A stretch of DNA of 48,278 bases. It comes from Bondarzewia mesenterica (Eukaryota; Basidiomycota; Agaricomycetes; Russulales; Bondarzewiaceae). The stretch is taken from NCBI GenBank assembly GCA_004802705.1, contig SGPL01000237.1, positions 1-48,278 on the forward strand. The letters are read 5' to 3'. The notes under the pieces were generated by a model that worked only from the letters and a program-made list of their open reading frames with translations, searched no databases and was not told where the DNA came from. The number at the start of each line of letters is the position of its first letter. Position 1 is the stretch's first letter. The translations under genes and the position numbers were made by a program. Of the stretch, positions 10,022 through 25,082 are shown in pieces.

Positions 10022-13000
10022 CTAAAAACCCCGAAAACTTGTGAGCGCCATACACCCTAACCACACCATCTCCACAGCTGCCCGCCCAATCGCTGTCAAT
10101 GCCTGCGGCTCCGCATTCATCGCCTCCCAGTCTGGGTCTGGGTCCCTCACCTGCATCGCAGGATCCGCAGTCCCTAGTGCACCACCGTAGAAAGTCGGCT
10201 GCACTCTTGGCTCGCACAAGCCTAGCTTCTCGAGTCCCTCGGGAACAAAATCGATGCCCTTCTCCCGCTTGAGGCACACGGCGATAACAAAGTCGTCTTG
10301 ATGCACGTCGCGCAGGTTGGCGGACGGTATCCCCTGCACAGCTAGAGTCATGTCACCTGCGACGGACAGTCCACGACTGGGCAGACGCACACCCGATCCC
10401 CGTAAATCCGCGTACGCGACCAGTCGCGCGATAACTCGGAAGGAGCTTAGGACGATCGACCGGCCGGAGTCACTTTGTGGATGACCGTGCTCACCACGCC
10501 TCGACACAGAACGCGAGCGCTTCTTGCTGGAAAACCCCTCGCTTTTAGCTGCGCCTCTCTTGTCTCGTTCGAATGGCACATAGTATACCAGCAGGTACAA
10601 TCGGTCGTCTACCGGGGGTAGATACGTGCGCCCCTCAACCTTCTCCTTCGAGGCACTGACGGGGTCCGTCTCTCGAGGCCAGAGAGGCAAGAGCATATAC
10701 AGCGAGTCGTCCGGCACATGAGTTAACACATCGCCGTTTTTGCTATGTCCCTTTCTGCCTATTCCCGCACCACCTTTCTTCCGATAGGAAGGCAGTAGTC
10801 CAACATCCTTGAAGGATTCGTTGAGACCTTGGATGACACGTTCCTGCTGTTCCTGCGTCGCGCGCGGCGCAAGCGTCATCCAGGGAGGATTGAAATTGGC
10901 TTGCGGAGATCGAATTGCGGACGATGATGGACCACGCATACGGCGCCGCAGCCAGCCAGTCACACCAGGAGGGGAATCGGGCGAAGGCGGATGTCGAGAA
11001 CGATACTGCTCCAGGGAGACACGATCGAGAGTAGCGAACGCTTCAGCGTGCGACGTACGGACAATCTGAGGACCTGAATCATCTGAATCAGAATCACTAT
11101 CACTGGTGTGAGATGGCGTAGTGGATGCTGTCGTCCGGGTGCCAGAAGTCTGGGGAGGATTACTCTGATGAACTGTAGCGATGGAGGGAGTTATGTCGAA
11201 AGATGAGTGCCCAGACACAGACGGAATCTGGCTGCCTGCTGTCGAAGATGCAGTGGAAGGACGAGTGGTCTTGCCTGAGGCCCCACTACGCGATAAAATT
11301 TGCTGGCCACTGTGAGTCGAAGAAGATGTGGAAGAAAGTGGCGGTGGATCAGGAGTACTCTTCCTGGATTCGGAACCTCGCTCTTTGTTTTGACCACGAG
11401 TAGCTTCCCTCTCATCGAGCAGGCCATGAGTGCTGAGCAGCTTTGTCGATTTGGTGCTGGTGTATTGCACTTGTACTCGTTTCGGGGCTAGCAAAATGCT
11501 ATTCGAAGTGGGAAGACTGCCATGAGGACCTTGCGTCGATCCCTCGCTTCGAGGTACTCCTGGAGGGCGAGGATCCAATAAGCCATGATGACGGAAAATA
11601 GAGAATGCAGCTGCCTTGGAATGCTTATGAATGATACTACTGGGTCCGCCAAGGGTATTTCTCGAAAGGGTATCGACAATATGCTGTACGTTTAAGCGTT
11701 GTTGAGGCAGCTTGTTAGGATCAGCTGGAATGAAAGGAATTGCGACAATATATACAAGCCCAAAGGCGCAGAAGAGACAAGTTGTCACTCACATGTCAAC
11801 ACCGACAGCCTATCCAATCGCATCCTGCCAATCTGTGCACACCTCCATATCTCCTGCATTATAGGACTGCCAGAACCACCATCATCGTCTCGTCTCATTG
11901 AAGCAGAATGCAGTGGAGGCCCCGTTGAGAGCTCATGAACGAAGCTCCACTCAGCCTTTCTCAAATTGTAGCCTGCGTCAAATTTTTTGACATGCCCCGT
12001 GAACGTATCGTCACCGAGCGTCACCGTGCTTGGCCTGCGTCCTTGTCCCGCTTCCACTGCCCATGGCGCAATCTCCGCGACTGCAGATGCGGAAGCCGGG
12101 CCAGCGGCGCTGGCCCACTGCCCGAATCCCAGCGCTGAGCAACATGAAGGTTCAATTAAACCTGATTTGGTCATTTTAAGCGAGGATCAAGTTTAACTCA
12201 CCATCTGCATCCTCTCTCTCCTTTCCCTTTCGCTTTTCCTTTCCCTTTCCCTTGTCTTTGTCCTTGCGCTTCTCCTTGCCTTTACCTTTGGATGGAGATA
12301 CAGGCAACGGCATCATGAACGAATTGGAAGAGCGGCGCGACCCAGGTATTCCCATAGCGCCGGCAGACAAAATATAATCAAGATTCAACCCTTCGTACGC
12401 ATCTCCGGTACCAGAGGCTTGCTCTTGACGAGCATCAAATTCGTTCTCGAACGCTCGCCAATCCGCCCTCGACATTGGTTCGCTCGTTGCAAGAGCCACA
12501 GGACCAGACATGCCTGCGTTTACTGTACGCAGATCGTCGTCAAGACTGCGACTTGGTCGACGGAGTGTGACAATACTCCCCTCCCTCTCGCGCAAGCCGC
12601 CAGCGTCAGCGTGTTCAAAGGTTGGCGCACCTGCAGGCGGCGAACGCCCAGGTATCGCCATTGGCAGGCTGGGCCGCCGACCATCAGCTACGACGGAGAG
12701 CGAGACGACCTGATCTGATGCACCAGAAAGCGACTCGTCCTCATCACTCCTGAGCGTGTGGGCGAACGTCACCGGTGACGCACCGTACTGCCCGCGCTCA
12801 GAAGGGTCGACCGTATATGAGTCAAATTGATGGTCGGCATCGGATTCCGAATCGGAGCTGAGATCCCATGGTACCCTCGTCCTTAACTGTTGATTGGCCC
12901 GCGAATGTTGTGCGTCAGGCCTAAACGTGTGCTGAAAGGCATTGTCTGACGCAAGCTGCTCGAACTCGACATCCGTATCCAATGCGCCCGATTCGTGGCC

Positions 13001-14651
13001 AGTATCAGGGTCGGCGTCAAATATCTTCTTACGTGGATTGGACTGGGTATCAACGTCTGCAGCGGAACCTGGGCCGTGCCTGCGGTTGGACGGCCCAACC
13101 AGACCGATAACAGACCCGTCCGACGGCCTCGTGCTTGAATAGATATTGGTAGGCAATGATGGTCTTCGTTGTCCATCGTCAATGGCACGCATCTTGGCCC
13201 TGTTGCGTCGGAAGACCTCCTCGTCATCGTCGTCATCTGCATCGTTATTGGGGTGAAAAATTGATGGTCGAGGTGTGCGATCCACACTAACTTCACTCCC
13301 CTCGGGGTCGGGTAAGACAGTGAGCGGGCTGAGCATATCAGAGTCGTGAGGCGGCCGAGGCGATGCGCTGGCCGCACCAAAGGTGTACGAAGAGAGGCTA
13401 GAATAAGTGTCATAATCATGGATGGTCATGATGTTCTCCGTGTTGTCGGTCATTATTTGTGGAGGTGCTGCTGAAGCCAAAGTTGTAGCGCGGGTCGTAA
13501 TTGAATGCAGGTGAAGGGCAGGCAAAGAGGTGCGACGAGAAGATACGGAAGAAGCAATGGAATGCGTGTGCGTGTGGAAAGGGCGGCGGGCAAGCTTGGC
13601 GGATGGATAGGGCAGTGGACGTGTTGAGCTTGTCATGTGTGATCTGGAATGAGATAGAAAGAAGCGAATGCGTCATGAAAATGAGTAATGAAGAAGTTTG
13701 AGAGAGGTTTTTGTATGGAAAATGCATCTGCAAAGCCAACGGAGGGGGAGGGGTAGGGAGGCTAGGTGTTTCAGCCACAACGTTGGGCTCAATTGCCTTT
13801 GGGGAGTATCTAGGAACAAATTGCCGAGCAATCCGGTACCGGCAAGCGCAGTAACTCGTCCACGATGCATATACTTGTTCGACTGCTGAGACTTTTTTTG
13901 TCGTTGGAGAATTAGGTGTACTCTGACGACGCTGTGATTTGGCCTACGGTAGTGGCGCATTACAAGAAGTCCAAGGAAGAAAGAAAAATCCAACAAGTCC
14001 TTAGATGGTCATGATGAACATGGACGCCTGCTGGCTCCCGGCCATAAAGCTCGTCTGATGGCGAGTACCTACGACCGAATGTGCCAGAAGATATCGAAAG
14101 GACCGGTTAAGGAAAGTCCACGTCCTCGAATCAGCATGCATCAAGGCTTGAGCACGAGGCAGTAACAGCATCTGATCAGACGGCTGCCGAATTATGTGCC
14201 CACACTCTCCCACACCACAAGACAGAAGAATGTGAAGAGAGAATAGAAGAGCCAAAAAAGGAGTACACGTTTTGTCAGAGAGAAGATGACCGACACTCAC
14301 TGAGAGCTCCTGCGCGGCATGCTANTGACAGAGTAGGAGACCTCGTCGTTTATCGAGGAAGAACGTCTGGATATTATGGGCTTGCCGATGGGATGGGCTG
14401 CATTGGAAGAGAGATCTTGCTTTGGACCTGGGGAAGAATAGGGAGGAGACGGCATGTGATCTGCGGCGAAAGGCAAAGATTTTTGGTCAATAGGAGCTAA
14501 AGGTGGTCGGAAGGCGGCTTGAGTAAAGCGAGCGGTGGGAGGGTGGTCCGCGATATTGGACTGGTCCGATTGCGAGGGTCTTGATTTATTGACCGAGTTT
14601 AAGGGGGAAATATCGGGAAAAAAAGTGACCGTTCCTGTTCGAGGAGTTCAT
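10022..14651 (-). CDS. Large Ser-rich uncharacterised protein, uncertain 5' exons
   Basis: Function unknown. The supported core is three long exons on the minus strand: 13636 (or Met at 13453) to about 12197, about 12134-11803, and about 11725-10022. They join over GTGAGT introns into a protein of well over 1000 residues. The N-terminal part is disordered and Ser/Asp-rich, with a Lys/Glu/Gly-Lys run (SPSKGKGKEKRKDKDKGKGK). A folded middle has WSFVHEL.., MQEIWRCAQIGRMRLDRLSV and PQQRLNVQHIVD. The C-terminal part has DSLYMLLPLWPRETD, DDRLYLLVYYVPFERD and IGRAAVEMVWLGCMALTSFR. I recall similar Agaricomycete proteins but no function. An upstream exon (about 14651-14313, MNSSNRNGHFF.. to SMPRRSSQ then GTGAGT) has a 7-base A/T run that breaks its frame. 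Whether it belongs to this gene is inferred. Exon-like pieces near 13990-14075 and 13720-13810 may link them. Confidence 0.6.
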
Positions 14652-16400
14652 AGGATGCGTAAAGAACAGAGTCGGCAGAGGTGATGTTAGTTACGGACGA
14701 GCAATGGACAAGGACAGCCGAGCCCAATTCTGTTGTAGCCTCCAAGTACTAGTACGACCTCCAAGCCGTCCTCCACAATCGTCACGTCACAATGTCACGC
14801 TTGTTTGTCTTCACGTGCTCTCCGGCCTTTGTTCTCATTGAGGAAAAATATATCTTCATTCAAATTCACCCTGGTCCGAGATAAACAATTCTAGCTGCGA
14901 TGTTGTTGTGTTCTAGCGTGCCATTCCGCCGTCAAGCTTTTTTTTTTTTATCCTTTCTGCCTGGGTTCCGATGCGGCCCAACTTGTCTTCGAATCTCGCT
15001 TCGCATCTCTTCCACGTGGGTTTGACAAGCTACCTGACATATCGGCAAACGCTAATCTGCCGATTCGAAATGCGTTCTGACGTTCTTACTTACTTAGCTC
15101 AGGCTCAGGAAGGCAAGTCTGAGTCGTTCAACATTTCTCCACACAGCCGTATTTTATTCGCAATATTGAGGAAAACCGCCAGCATCACCAAGAGTCGACG
15201 ATGCTATCGCTGACGTCCTTCCAAATATGTCGTCGTTTGGAGAGTGAAATGTGTCAAAGTGTAATTGCGACCCTACTTGAGGTTCAATTCGATTTGAACA
15301 CGTAGTATCAAAGCCTGCACCGTTGTCCCTGTCGGCTGCAGTCGGACCGGTTGGACATGACCGCTACTACCGGAAAATTTCTGTCTGCGGCAAAGTCTTT
15401 GCCCGCTACTACTCAGATCTCAAGGCCTGAGCTGCATGGAAGACAACCTGGGTGCAACTCTTCCTACATATCAGTCGACGGATAGTTGAACGACTTGTAG
15501 CAACGGGGGTCATCCGAAACGAAATGTATTCTCTCAGCACGAGCCGTGTGTGGAACAAAATCCCGCGTTCCATACCTACCTTCCGTCTGTTCCGACACGC
15601 ATTTGCCTCGTGTGTTGGGAAAATAATCCTTGAATATCAGATCTACGAAATCTCGGGGTTCCTTCTCCAAATCGGTTGGGGACAAGTGAAATAAATTGGT
15701 TCCGTCTATAATATTCCAGGTGTCCTGGCGGTGCACTTACCACTGATGGACGGCGTTGCTGAAACCTGGAATTTTAGGAGTCGCAAAAAAACAGTAGAAT
15801 GCACACGGGCATTCATAATAGAAGTGCACAGGCACAGATCTAGAGCGACCCGAAAGCTCGCTAGAACCTGGGAACTTAGTGTACGTATACGCGAAAGAAG
15901 CTTGGGTTACCGTACGAATACTTGTAACTTACCGCACTTGGCCTGTCTTCGCCGTTCGGCGGTCACGAGGGTCGACTCTGGGTCGCTATGTGGGACAATA
16001 CTAGTCTCATACCAAGACCCCACAGCGTTACGAGAGGGTTTGGTCCGAACCTAGGACAATACAGCGAAGGACTGTGAAACTACCTAATTGAGAACGTTCG
16101 CCCTTCGCTTGAGCTAGGCGCTGAGCGCTGAGGCCTGCATTGGGCCAAACCTCCTATCTGTTCAACGATTTAATGATTCACTATCGATGTCCAAAATAAC
16201 AGAATCCCAAACCGTGACAAGGCAAACGCTTCAGTAAAACGTATACCAACTGTATTCAAGAAGCTTCGTAAGCGTTTACCATAGCGAGATAAGTGTACAG
16301 ATGTTTTACAGACAAGGATATGTAAAAAGGGATAAAAGACGAGCAGAACAGGGCATTACACACGTAGTCGAACGAGACGAGTAAACTCGCAGCCAAAATA
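14652..16400. other. Gene-poor region, no supported gene
   Basis: About 1.75 kb upstream of the preceding gene. It holds a T12 run (about 14938-14949) and scattered open frames. The best is on the minus strand at 15464-15736 (DFVDLIFKDYFPNT..), with a GTAAGT donor just upstream near 15738, but it has no ATG and no family I recognise. Nothing here can be called a gene. Confidence 0.4.
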
Positions 16401-17095
16401 TCAGCCGCACAGACCATTCTCGATCGTTTCACCGCACCTCTTACACCTGACTTTCCGATCCAGCAGACAAAGGCCTATGCCCAGAGGAAACCAAATTACT
16501 GCCGCTAGCACGCCTACACCACGAGTACAGGGATATTCAGTCGACTGCGCTTGAAAACTGCTTAGATTAATTATTAACGAACCTAGAAGACCATAACGCG
16601 TCTCTTTCACATGTGTGCCCTCTTGAAGACACACCATCTGAGGGTTATCAGGCGGCAGCAGAGAGGCGATGTGGTCGCCTGTGATAGGGTGTACGTAGTG
16701 ATAAACTCTCGTTGGCCCGGAGGACGGTCCGGCTATTGCACCGTAAGCCATCGGAGGACGCAAAACGGGGGGAGAAGACTTGGTATTCATCAATGCCTGA
16801 GCGGTTGGAGTGAGGACCTTAGGCGAGGAAGACACTGTGGAGCGTGGATGAGGTTATAGTTTCGGGGGACATCGGTAGAAAATGAAGAATACGTACCTCC
16901 GTCGCTCCCGCTGGTGCTACCCGTCGCAAACGCGTAAGTAGGGGGATTCTCCATAGGGTAGGATACAGTATTGCCAGCCGTCTGGAAATGAAGAAGTTCA
17001 ACAAAATCAGTGAGAAGTCAACTGGTTCCGTGGACCTTTGAGCCCTTGTATTCGCGACATGTACGCACCATATCGTTGTGCTTATGAATGACCAT
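16401..17095 (-). CDS. BRI3-like small membrane protein, 158 aa
   Basis: A short protein of the brain protein I3 (BRI3) type, related in layout to LITAF proteins that sit on endosomal or lysosomal membranes. Four exons (17095-17069, 16981-16897, 16834-16583, 16513-16401) give 158 residues in phase. There is a Pro-rich start with ENPPTYAF, a conserved VYHYVHPITGDHIASLLPPD block, QEGTHVKETRYGLLG, one membrane-inserting segment VLAAVIWFPLGIGLCLL, and the closing Cys pair of DRKVRCKRCGETI. The CxxC after the hydrophobic segment is the family hallmark. The last intron (16514-16582) is 69 bases with no stop, so its retention would insert 23 residues. An alternative start is the Met of MENPPTYAF. 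It is divergent from PRMT1. Confidence 0.82.
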
Positions 17096-17475
17096 CGTGC
17101 GAGCGTTTCAGTCGAGGGGTATATAACCAACTGCGTAACAGCAAAGGGGTTGGTCGTGTCAGGATGACCGTTGTGTCTAAGACCAGTGGTGGGGCCGTGC
17201 ATGCCCATAAGTGTCGCCTAAGCTCCGCAGCAAGTATACGTACTTTCGACTACTTTCGACCTGCAGCGAAAGCAGTGTAGTACAGCGTTACGTTAGCAAG
17301 AAGCGGACATGACTTTCACATCACGTGAGTCACCTGGATGGCAATCGCGTTTTTTTTCTTTACATCTTCATTTTCGTGCCGTGGCGGCGTTTGTATCTTG
17401 TCTCTATTCTCCTCGGTATCGCGCTCGACCTGCTTTTCCACCGGCTGCATAGGAAATCATATCACAAAAATCGAC
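17096..17475. promoter_or_regulatory. Shared promoter region, BRI3-like and PRMT1
   Basis: These 380 bases between two divergent start codons must carry both promoters. They contain a CACGTG core (within TCACGTGAG near 17322) and a tandem ACTTTCGAC pair (about 17242-17260). Function is inferred from position. Confidence 0.45.
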
Positions 17476-20212
<2,737 letters not shown>

Positions 20213-21847
20213 TGTATGCGAATGATGCGCGCCCCCTGCGTGGGCGCAGAGCACTTGGGGGCGGGTATCGCGTCTCAGCCGCTGTGAGAAAAATGGCAGT
20301 GTACTTGGAGGTTCTGCATACATTCGAATGGGACGGGGAGGAGCTCCCGCCGAATGACGACATGTGGTTTGCGCTAAGGATCTTGTGAGTATTCACATTG
20401 CTCTTGGTTTCATCAAGCTTTTTGCTCAAGACGCTCTTCATAGTTGTACGAGACTCAAGCATGTCAGAACGACGTTAGGCTCAGTAATGCCGTCTGCAAC
20501 CAGCCATGTCCGTGTCTGTCTTATAATTCAAAAATGCCTTTGCTCACGAGGCCGGTGAATAACAGTTATACGACTTCAATGATCTTGAGGGGTTCTCGCT
20601 CACATTCAAGAGTGGCTTCTATCTGCAACACTTTGCCATGTCGCGAGGTGCGTATGATCTTCCCATCATTGAATTGCGGCATGAGAAAATCCTACTTATC
20701 GCTTCTTCAGAGGATCCAATTCCAGGATATCACCGTCTCTGGGAAATGCTCATCAAACGCTGTCCAAACCTTCGGGAGCTCGTCTTGGATGGCATCTCCC
20801 CTGAGAACCCTGTCGATGCTCACAGGCTCACACGCGGGCGCTGGCCAGCTATGCGCAAGCTGGTCCTTGGGGACATCGTCCTGGACTGGCACAGTGCCGT
20901 CAATCCAGCCGCCAAACGTCCTTTCATCACTTTTCTGGAGGAGCACAGGGCTCTTGAGCAGCTTCTTTTGCTTGGGTACCAGCCTAGTGTCTCTGCCCCG
21001 GATTTGCTCGCAGCTGTACATCGAGATGCATTGCCCTTCGTGACGGCCTTTAGTGGGACACTGGATCAGGTACAATCACTCCCACATAAGGCTGGGTTAA
21101 AGAGCCTGAGCATCATTGATCCCATCCTCCTAAGGGAGAGTACACCGCTTACCGTGTCTGGTGTACTGCAGATGCTTCCTGCCTTAGCCTCTTTGACGAT
21201 CACATTCGTCCTCGAGCATGGATACGATAATGGCGGTATGCTACGGACGCTCGTTTCCTCTTGTCCCCACCTCCAGCATTTGGATCTTACTTGCGCACGA
21301 AAGCCATCCTTCACCATTGTAAGCCCCCTACCCCGTGTGACTTTTTCAACTGGACAGAAATATCTCCTCTTTCTCACAGGAAGCCTTCTCCCGCTCCATA
21401 CGGCCGCTTTGCAAACTTACCTCGTTGAGTCTCCGTGTAATTAAATCCCCTACCGAAGAACCCCTATCACTCTGTGGCCCGCGCCTCGCTCGTTCAAACC
21501 CGCGTTTGCGCAAATTTGCTCTCTACTTCACCTCGCCCACACCCCTAACCCCCACGCGCGGCTCCCCTTCTCCCGTCCGCGAATCTGCGGCATTCGAACT
21601 CACCGCGGACCATCACGGCCTGCCTGTGTGCCTGCGCGTTTGTGAGCGGCGGCGGCGCAGGTGGTGCTCGGGGTGGAATGTGTCGCGATATGTCGTCGAG
21701 ATGCGGCCGACGGGGTACCCTGAGCTTAGGAAGAGCGGCTGGATGGGCCTCCTGGTCGAGAGGAGCTCTGCTGGGGAGGAGACGAGGCTAATGGCATTCA
21801 GCGTGGCGTTGGTATCACTCGCCATGTGGAGTTGGATTGCATTTTGA

Positions 21848-22560
21848 GACGATCGGTGTGCTCAGCTTCATTTTTATACCATGTTGTAATTTATAATTTG
21901 ATTCTGTGTTTGCCTTGGTTGTGTCACGACTCGGACCACATGTCTATAGAGAGTTGTAGGTCTATCATCACTTCCTAGAATTCTTAATGTGTTCGCTAGT
22001 TTGCGTGTTTCACTTCCGATGTAGTAGCAATGCTTATTACTTACTGTCATCTTGTCAGGGAAAATATGCCGAGATTTTGGGGCTGTCTGTCAGAACACAA
22101 TCACGACCCCAGAAATGTAGATAACAATAGTAGCACATTCATGGTGTCAATCCAGCCTGTCTTCTTGAAAACATATCAATTCCTCCTATTCGCCATGGCA
22201 GTGAAAATCTACACGCCGTCGCACTGTCTACCCCCTCCCCCCCGGAAAAAAACTCGGACGCTCTTTATCAGATCATGTTACCTCCATGAGACAGCATGTG
22301 GGCCTACCGTGAATGCAAGTCGATCCTCAGTGAGCCCCCTACTAGCCTTCGTAAATCGTTCTAAAACTTATATATTGGCCATGAGTACGACCTCATGTAT
22401 GCCCCTCGCCTTTTAATCATTCGCTCACGGTGCCGTGCATCCATCAAGTCGGGTCTCCTGCATCAAGGTTGGGTTTCAACTAGGATTGGTCTTAGTAGAG
22501 TGAGGCTGGATATAATCGACCTGGCGCCCAACATTATCAGACAAAAATCGGCCCTTTCAA
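21848..22560. other. Intergenic, nothing supported
   Basis: This is the 3' flank of the F-box gene. No convincing open frame, RNA gene or repeat is seen. Confidence 0.35.
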
Positions 22561-22659
22561 GAGCGCTACAAACTCAAATTGGGCATATCGCGATGTGCTG
22601 TAGATCTCGGTGAGATGGCGGAGAGTATCCGGCATTATGGTGAGGCACCGCCTCCAAGA

Positions 22660-22860
22660 CGACTGAAGTGTGGCAGGTGGAGGATGCCCGAGACGAGATC
22701 GGTTAGAGTCGTCAAATCGCCATCCTGGAGTATCAACCTCTCGCGCTCGTCATTGTTCAGTCGGGACGTATCCGTCGCGGCCGGGTCATGATCAAGCCCG
22801 CCGTGCTGTACACAACGGTCGTGGACCAGAGAGAACCGGACGCCATACTAGACCAGTAGT
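22660..22860 (+). pseudogene. Possible decayed coding fragment
   Basis: One frame reads QVEDARDEIG, an in-frame TAG, then SRQIAILEYQPLALVIVQSG, RIRRGRVMIKPAVLYTTVVD and QREPDAILDQ before a stop. The composition is protein-like but there is no start, no splice signals fit, and a stop interrupts it. Family unknown. It could be a relic of a gene or an element. Confidence 0.25.
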
Positions 22861-22896
22861 GGGGGGGACGATGGCGGACTCTAGGCTGGAGTACAT

Positions 22897-23614
22897 TTAT
22901 GAGGAAGGTGTGCACTGCCAACGGTGAGATCTTGAGACGTAGGGCGCGGCTACAGCAACGTGGAGTTCATCTAATTTTTGCAGGATTATCAGAGCATTGA
23001 TGAGCAGCAAAGCATCAGAAACGCTGACGCCAGAAAAATACATGCAAGAATACTTTCCGACGACTTCGTAGTATTCGATTAGGTGCCAGGGTGCATTCAC
23101 GCACATCAGCGCACGCCAGATACGCATAGGCCTCGTCAGACCACCAGAGGCAATTGCGCAAGTGACGACAACACTGGAGCAGGTGAAACCTGCGATGGCC
23201 TCTATGAAAGGTTCCAAGTCACTGTCTACTGTCGCGTAGCCCTGAACTGGCACACGAAGATCAAGATGCCTCCTACGTCACCCTTCCAACTCTTACCGCA
23301 CCATCCATATTCATCTCCTCATTATTCTTAAAATTCTCCTGGGCACCCTTCGACCTTCTTTGCACACTCTTGCTCGAGTTCTTCGCACCGACGGCACTCA
23401 CCCCGCCCGAACAAGCCAGGCACGGGTCGTACCGCCCCACGCGGGAGTTCCGAGAGACACAGAGCGGACAAATGGGTCTGCAGCAGCATCGTGTTAGGAA
23501 GACGTCCAGGCTGAATTCTAAGTTATGTGGGATGTTGGATGTACTCGCCCTCGGACCCGAGCTGGCATATTTGGACTTCTGGAGACGAGTTGGGAGTGAT
23601 GAAGAGCATGCCAA
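22897..23614 (-). pseudogene. Possible remnant gene with Cys-rich segment
   Basis: Two minus-strand open stretches lie end to end. The upstream one (23614-23273) holds a Cys-rich piece, CPLCVSRNSRVGRYDPCLAC, that could bind zinc. The downstream one (23253-22897) reads ..DLEPFIEAIAGFTCSSVVVT and GLTRPMRIWRALMCVNAPWH. They are in different frames with a stop between and no convincing intron. Plus-strand frames over the same DNA (23370-24062) are equally long. Treated as an unproven remnant. Confidence 0.2.
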
Positions 23615-23779
23615 GGTCGTACTAGAGTTCAGCGAGGTTATGCGAGGAAAGGCACTGACAACAGCATGGGAGTTGCTTATTTCGAGATCATGGCCGTTGC
23701 ATAATTCAGAGCTGAGAGTGAGCCGACTCAGAGTGGTGGAGGACGTGGGCCGCCGCGGAGGTTCCGCGTTCCCATCACG

Positions 23780-24290
23780 TGAGCCTAATTCGGCATTGAA
23801 ATTAATTAAAGAAATTACGATTCCCGATTTAGGGAATCGTTACTTATGGATGGACCATGCACAACAGGCATTAACCCATATCAAATTGGCCAATTCCTTT
23901 CTGAAAGCAATCTTAACCTCAAAATTTCGGCAAATATTCAGACTTTCCCAAAATACTACTGAAAATTTAAATTTCAGCCTTTCCAAATTTATACATTATG
24001 CATCAGGAGAAATTTTACTGATCCTAAAGAAGAAACCCATCATTTCAGACAAGCTGAACTAAGCAAAAAATTTCCTTAGAAGGAAANTTTGATACCTTCA
24101 GCTCAGCTGAAAGTAAAGGTTTCGGGCTCAATTTGGTTGTGCATGTGACCAACCTGCCATATTTAATTTCAGACTTGCTGATTTTTTATATTTCTACCAA
24201 ATTTCAGACAAAACAACAGAACTTCTAAAAATTTAAGGCCCAAATTGAATTCAGAAGCTCTTCAGGCTGTCTGATTTTAAATAATGCCTG
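23780..24290. mobile_element. AT-rich insertion-like block
   Basis: Base composition shifts sharply from mixed to strongly AT-rich for about 500 bases and then returns. The block carries three copies of ATTTCAGAC (about 24042, 24166, 24201) plus a variant ATTTCAGCC (about 23970). No gene function is visible. An inserted non-autonomous element or a decayed repeat is the simplest reading. No target duplication or terminal repeat could be fixed by eye. Confidence 0.35.
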
Positions 24291-24439
24291 ATCTTGTGTG
24301 GTTTGGTCAAGCTTCGCTAGCCTTCCCAAACTGGGAGCTCGCGCAAACCCGTGGGAACTTGCCGATCAAAACCTCACTGCGGTATGTATTGCTTCGAGTT
24401 GTGTGAAAGAGCCCGCGCTACACTCCTTTCGCATTATAC

Positions 24440-24712
24440 ATGGCTCGTACTCGGTCAGGCAAGGTGCAGCAGAGTCACACTAACCATCAGAACAGACGAA
24501 GGTTGTTAGCTCTCGTGGCTATTGCTGTTGGAGCTGTCGCACCCCAGATAGCTCCATCGTTAACGCGCCTCACAGAAAACACATCAAAACTTTCGGGGCA
24601 GGAATGGATGGAAGAACTGCTAGAGGGTCACCCTGGGAGGTTTCATACTGCTGGGCATCAGTCACCACGGTGTCATCAGTATCTTGCAACGGAGACGCAG
24701 GCATGGGTTTAA
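24440..24712 (+). mobile_element. N-terminal fragment of PIF/Harbinger-like transposase
   Basis: The frame opens MARTRSGKVQQSHTNHQNRR, continues LLALVAIAVGAVAPQIAPSL, then has SGQEWMEELLEGHPGRFHTA before diverging and stopping. The E-W-x-x-E-L-L-x-G-H-x-x-R-F phrase resembles the segment just before the DDE nuclease domain of PIF/Harbinger (DDE_Tnp_4) proteins. The nuclease core is not seen downstream, so this is a truncated relic if the match holds. It sits in the gene-poor 22-25 kb stretch beside a cluster of short repeats. Confidence 0.4.
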
Positions 24713-25076
24713 GAGCTATAACTGTAGGTGAAGGTATCGCAGTAGTTGCAGTAGGTAACCCCAAGGTGTGAGCGGAAGTCATTGGGACAATGGCACTAGC
24801 GGCAGGTGCAGCCGAGGCACATAGTTGGTTTTCTTTATTTGATGGGGCAGGAATTTTGAGTATGATAGGTCGAGCCTTAGTAAAGGAAAGTGGGTAGAGC
24901 AAAAGAGGGACTAGTATAATCGAGCGCGACTGCAATTTGAGAGCGCACACGAAGGCAAGGCGTATGCCGAACAGGCGGCCTTGCTGGTTTGCTTTCCGGA
25001 ACACATCAAACCGGTGAGACAAACCAGTAACGTGGGAAATCAACGATTTGGCGGGGCAAACCAGAGGGCAAGCCAA
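24570..25076 (-). CDS. Hypothetical Pro/Ala/Thr-rich ORF in element region
   Basis: An uninterrupted 168-codon frame reading MACPLVCPAKSLISHVTGLS, with a disordered middle (IPAPSNKENQLCASAAPAAS, TAIPSPTVIALKPMPASPLQ). It overlaps the antisense of the transposase-like fragment and the short-repeat cluster. No domain is recognised. It may be part of the element or chance. Confidence 0.2.
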   Translation of the reverse strand: MACPLVCPAKSLISHVTGLSHRFDVFRKANQQGRLFGIRLAFVCALKLQSRSIILVPLLLYPLSFTKARPIILKIPAPSNKENQLCASAAPAASAIVPMTSAHTLGLPTATTAIPSPTVIALKPMPASPLQDTDDTVVTDAQQYETSQGDPLAVLPSIPAPKVLMCFL

Positions 25077-25082
25077 ACCGGC
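24984..25082. repeat. Cluster of five CAAACC[A/G]G motifs
   Basis: Four forward copies (about 25008, 25020, 25058, 25074) and one reverse copy (24984-24992) of an 8-base motif lie in about 100 bases. Such clusters are common near the ends of DNA transposons as transposase binding sites. That role is inferred. Confidence 0.45.

Noticed and set aside
15464..15736. 90-codon minus-strand frame with protein-like composition
   Set aside because: It has no ATG start, no supported partner exon and no recognised family. Noted in the gene-poor region only.
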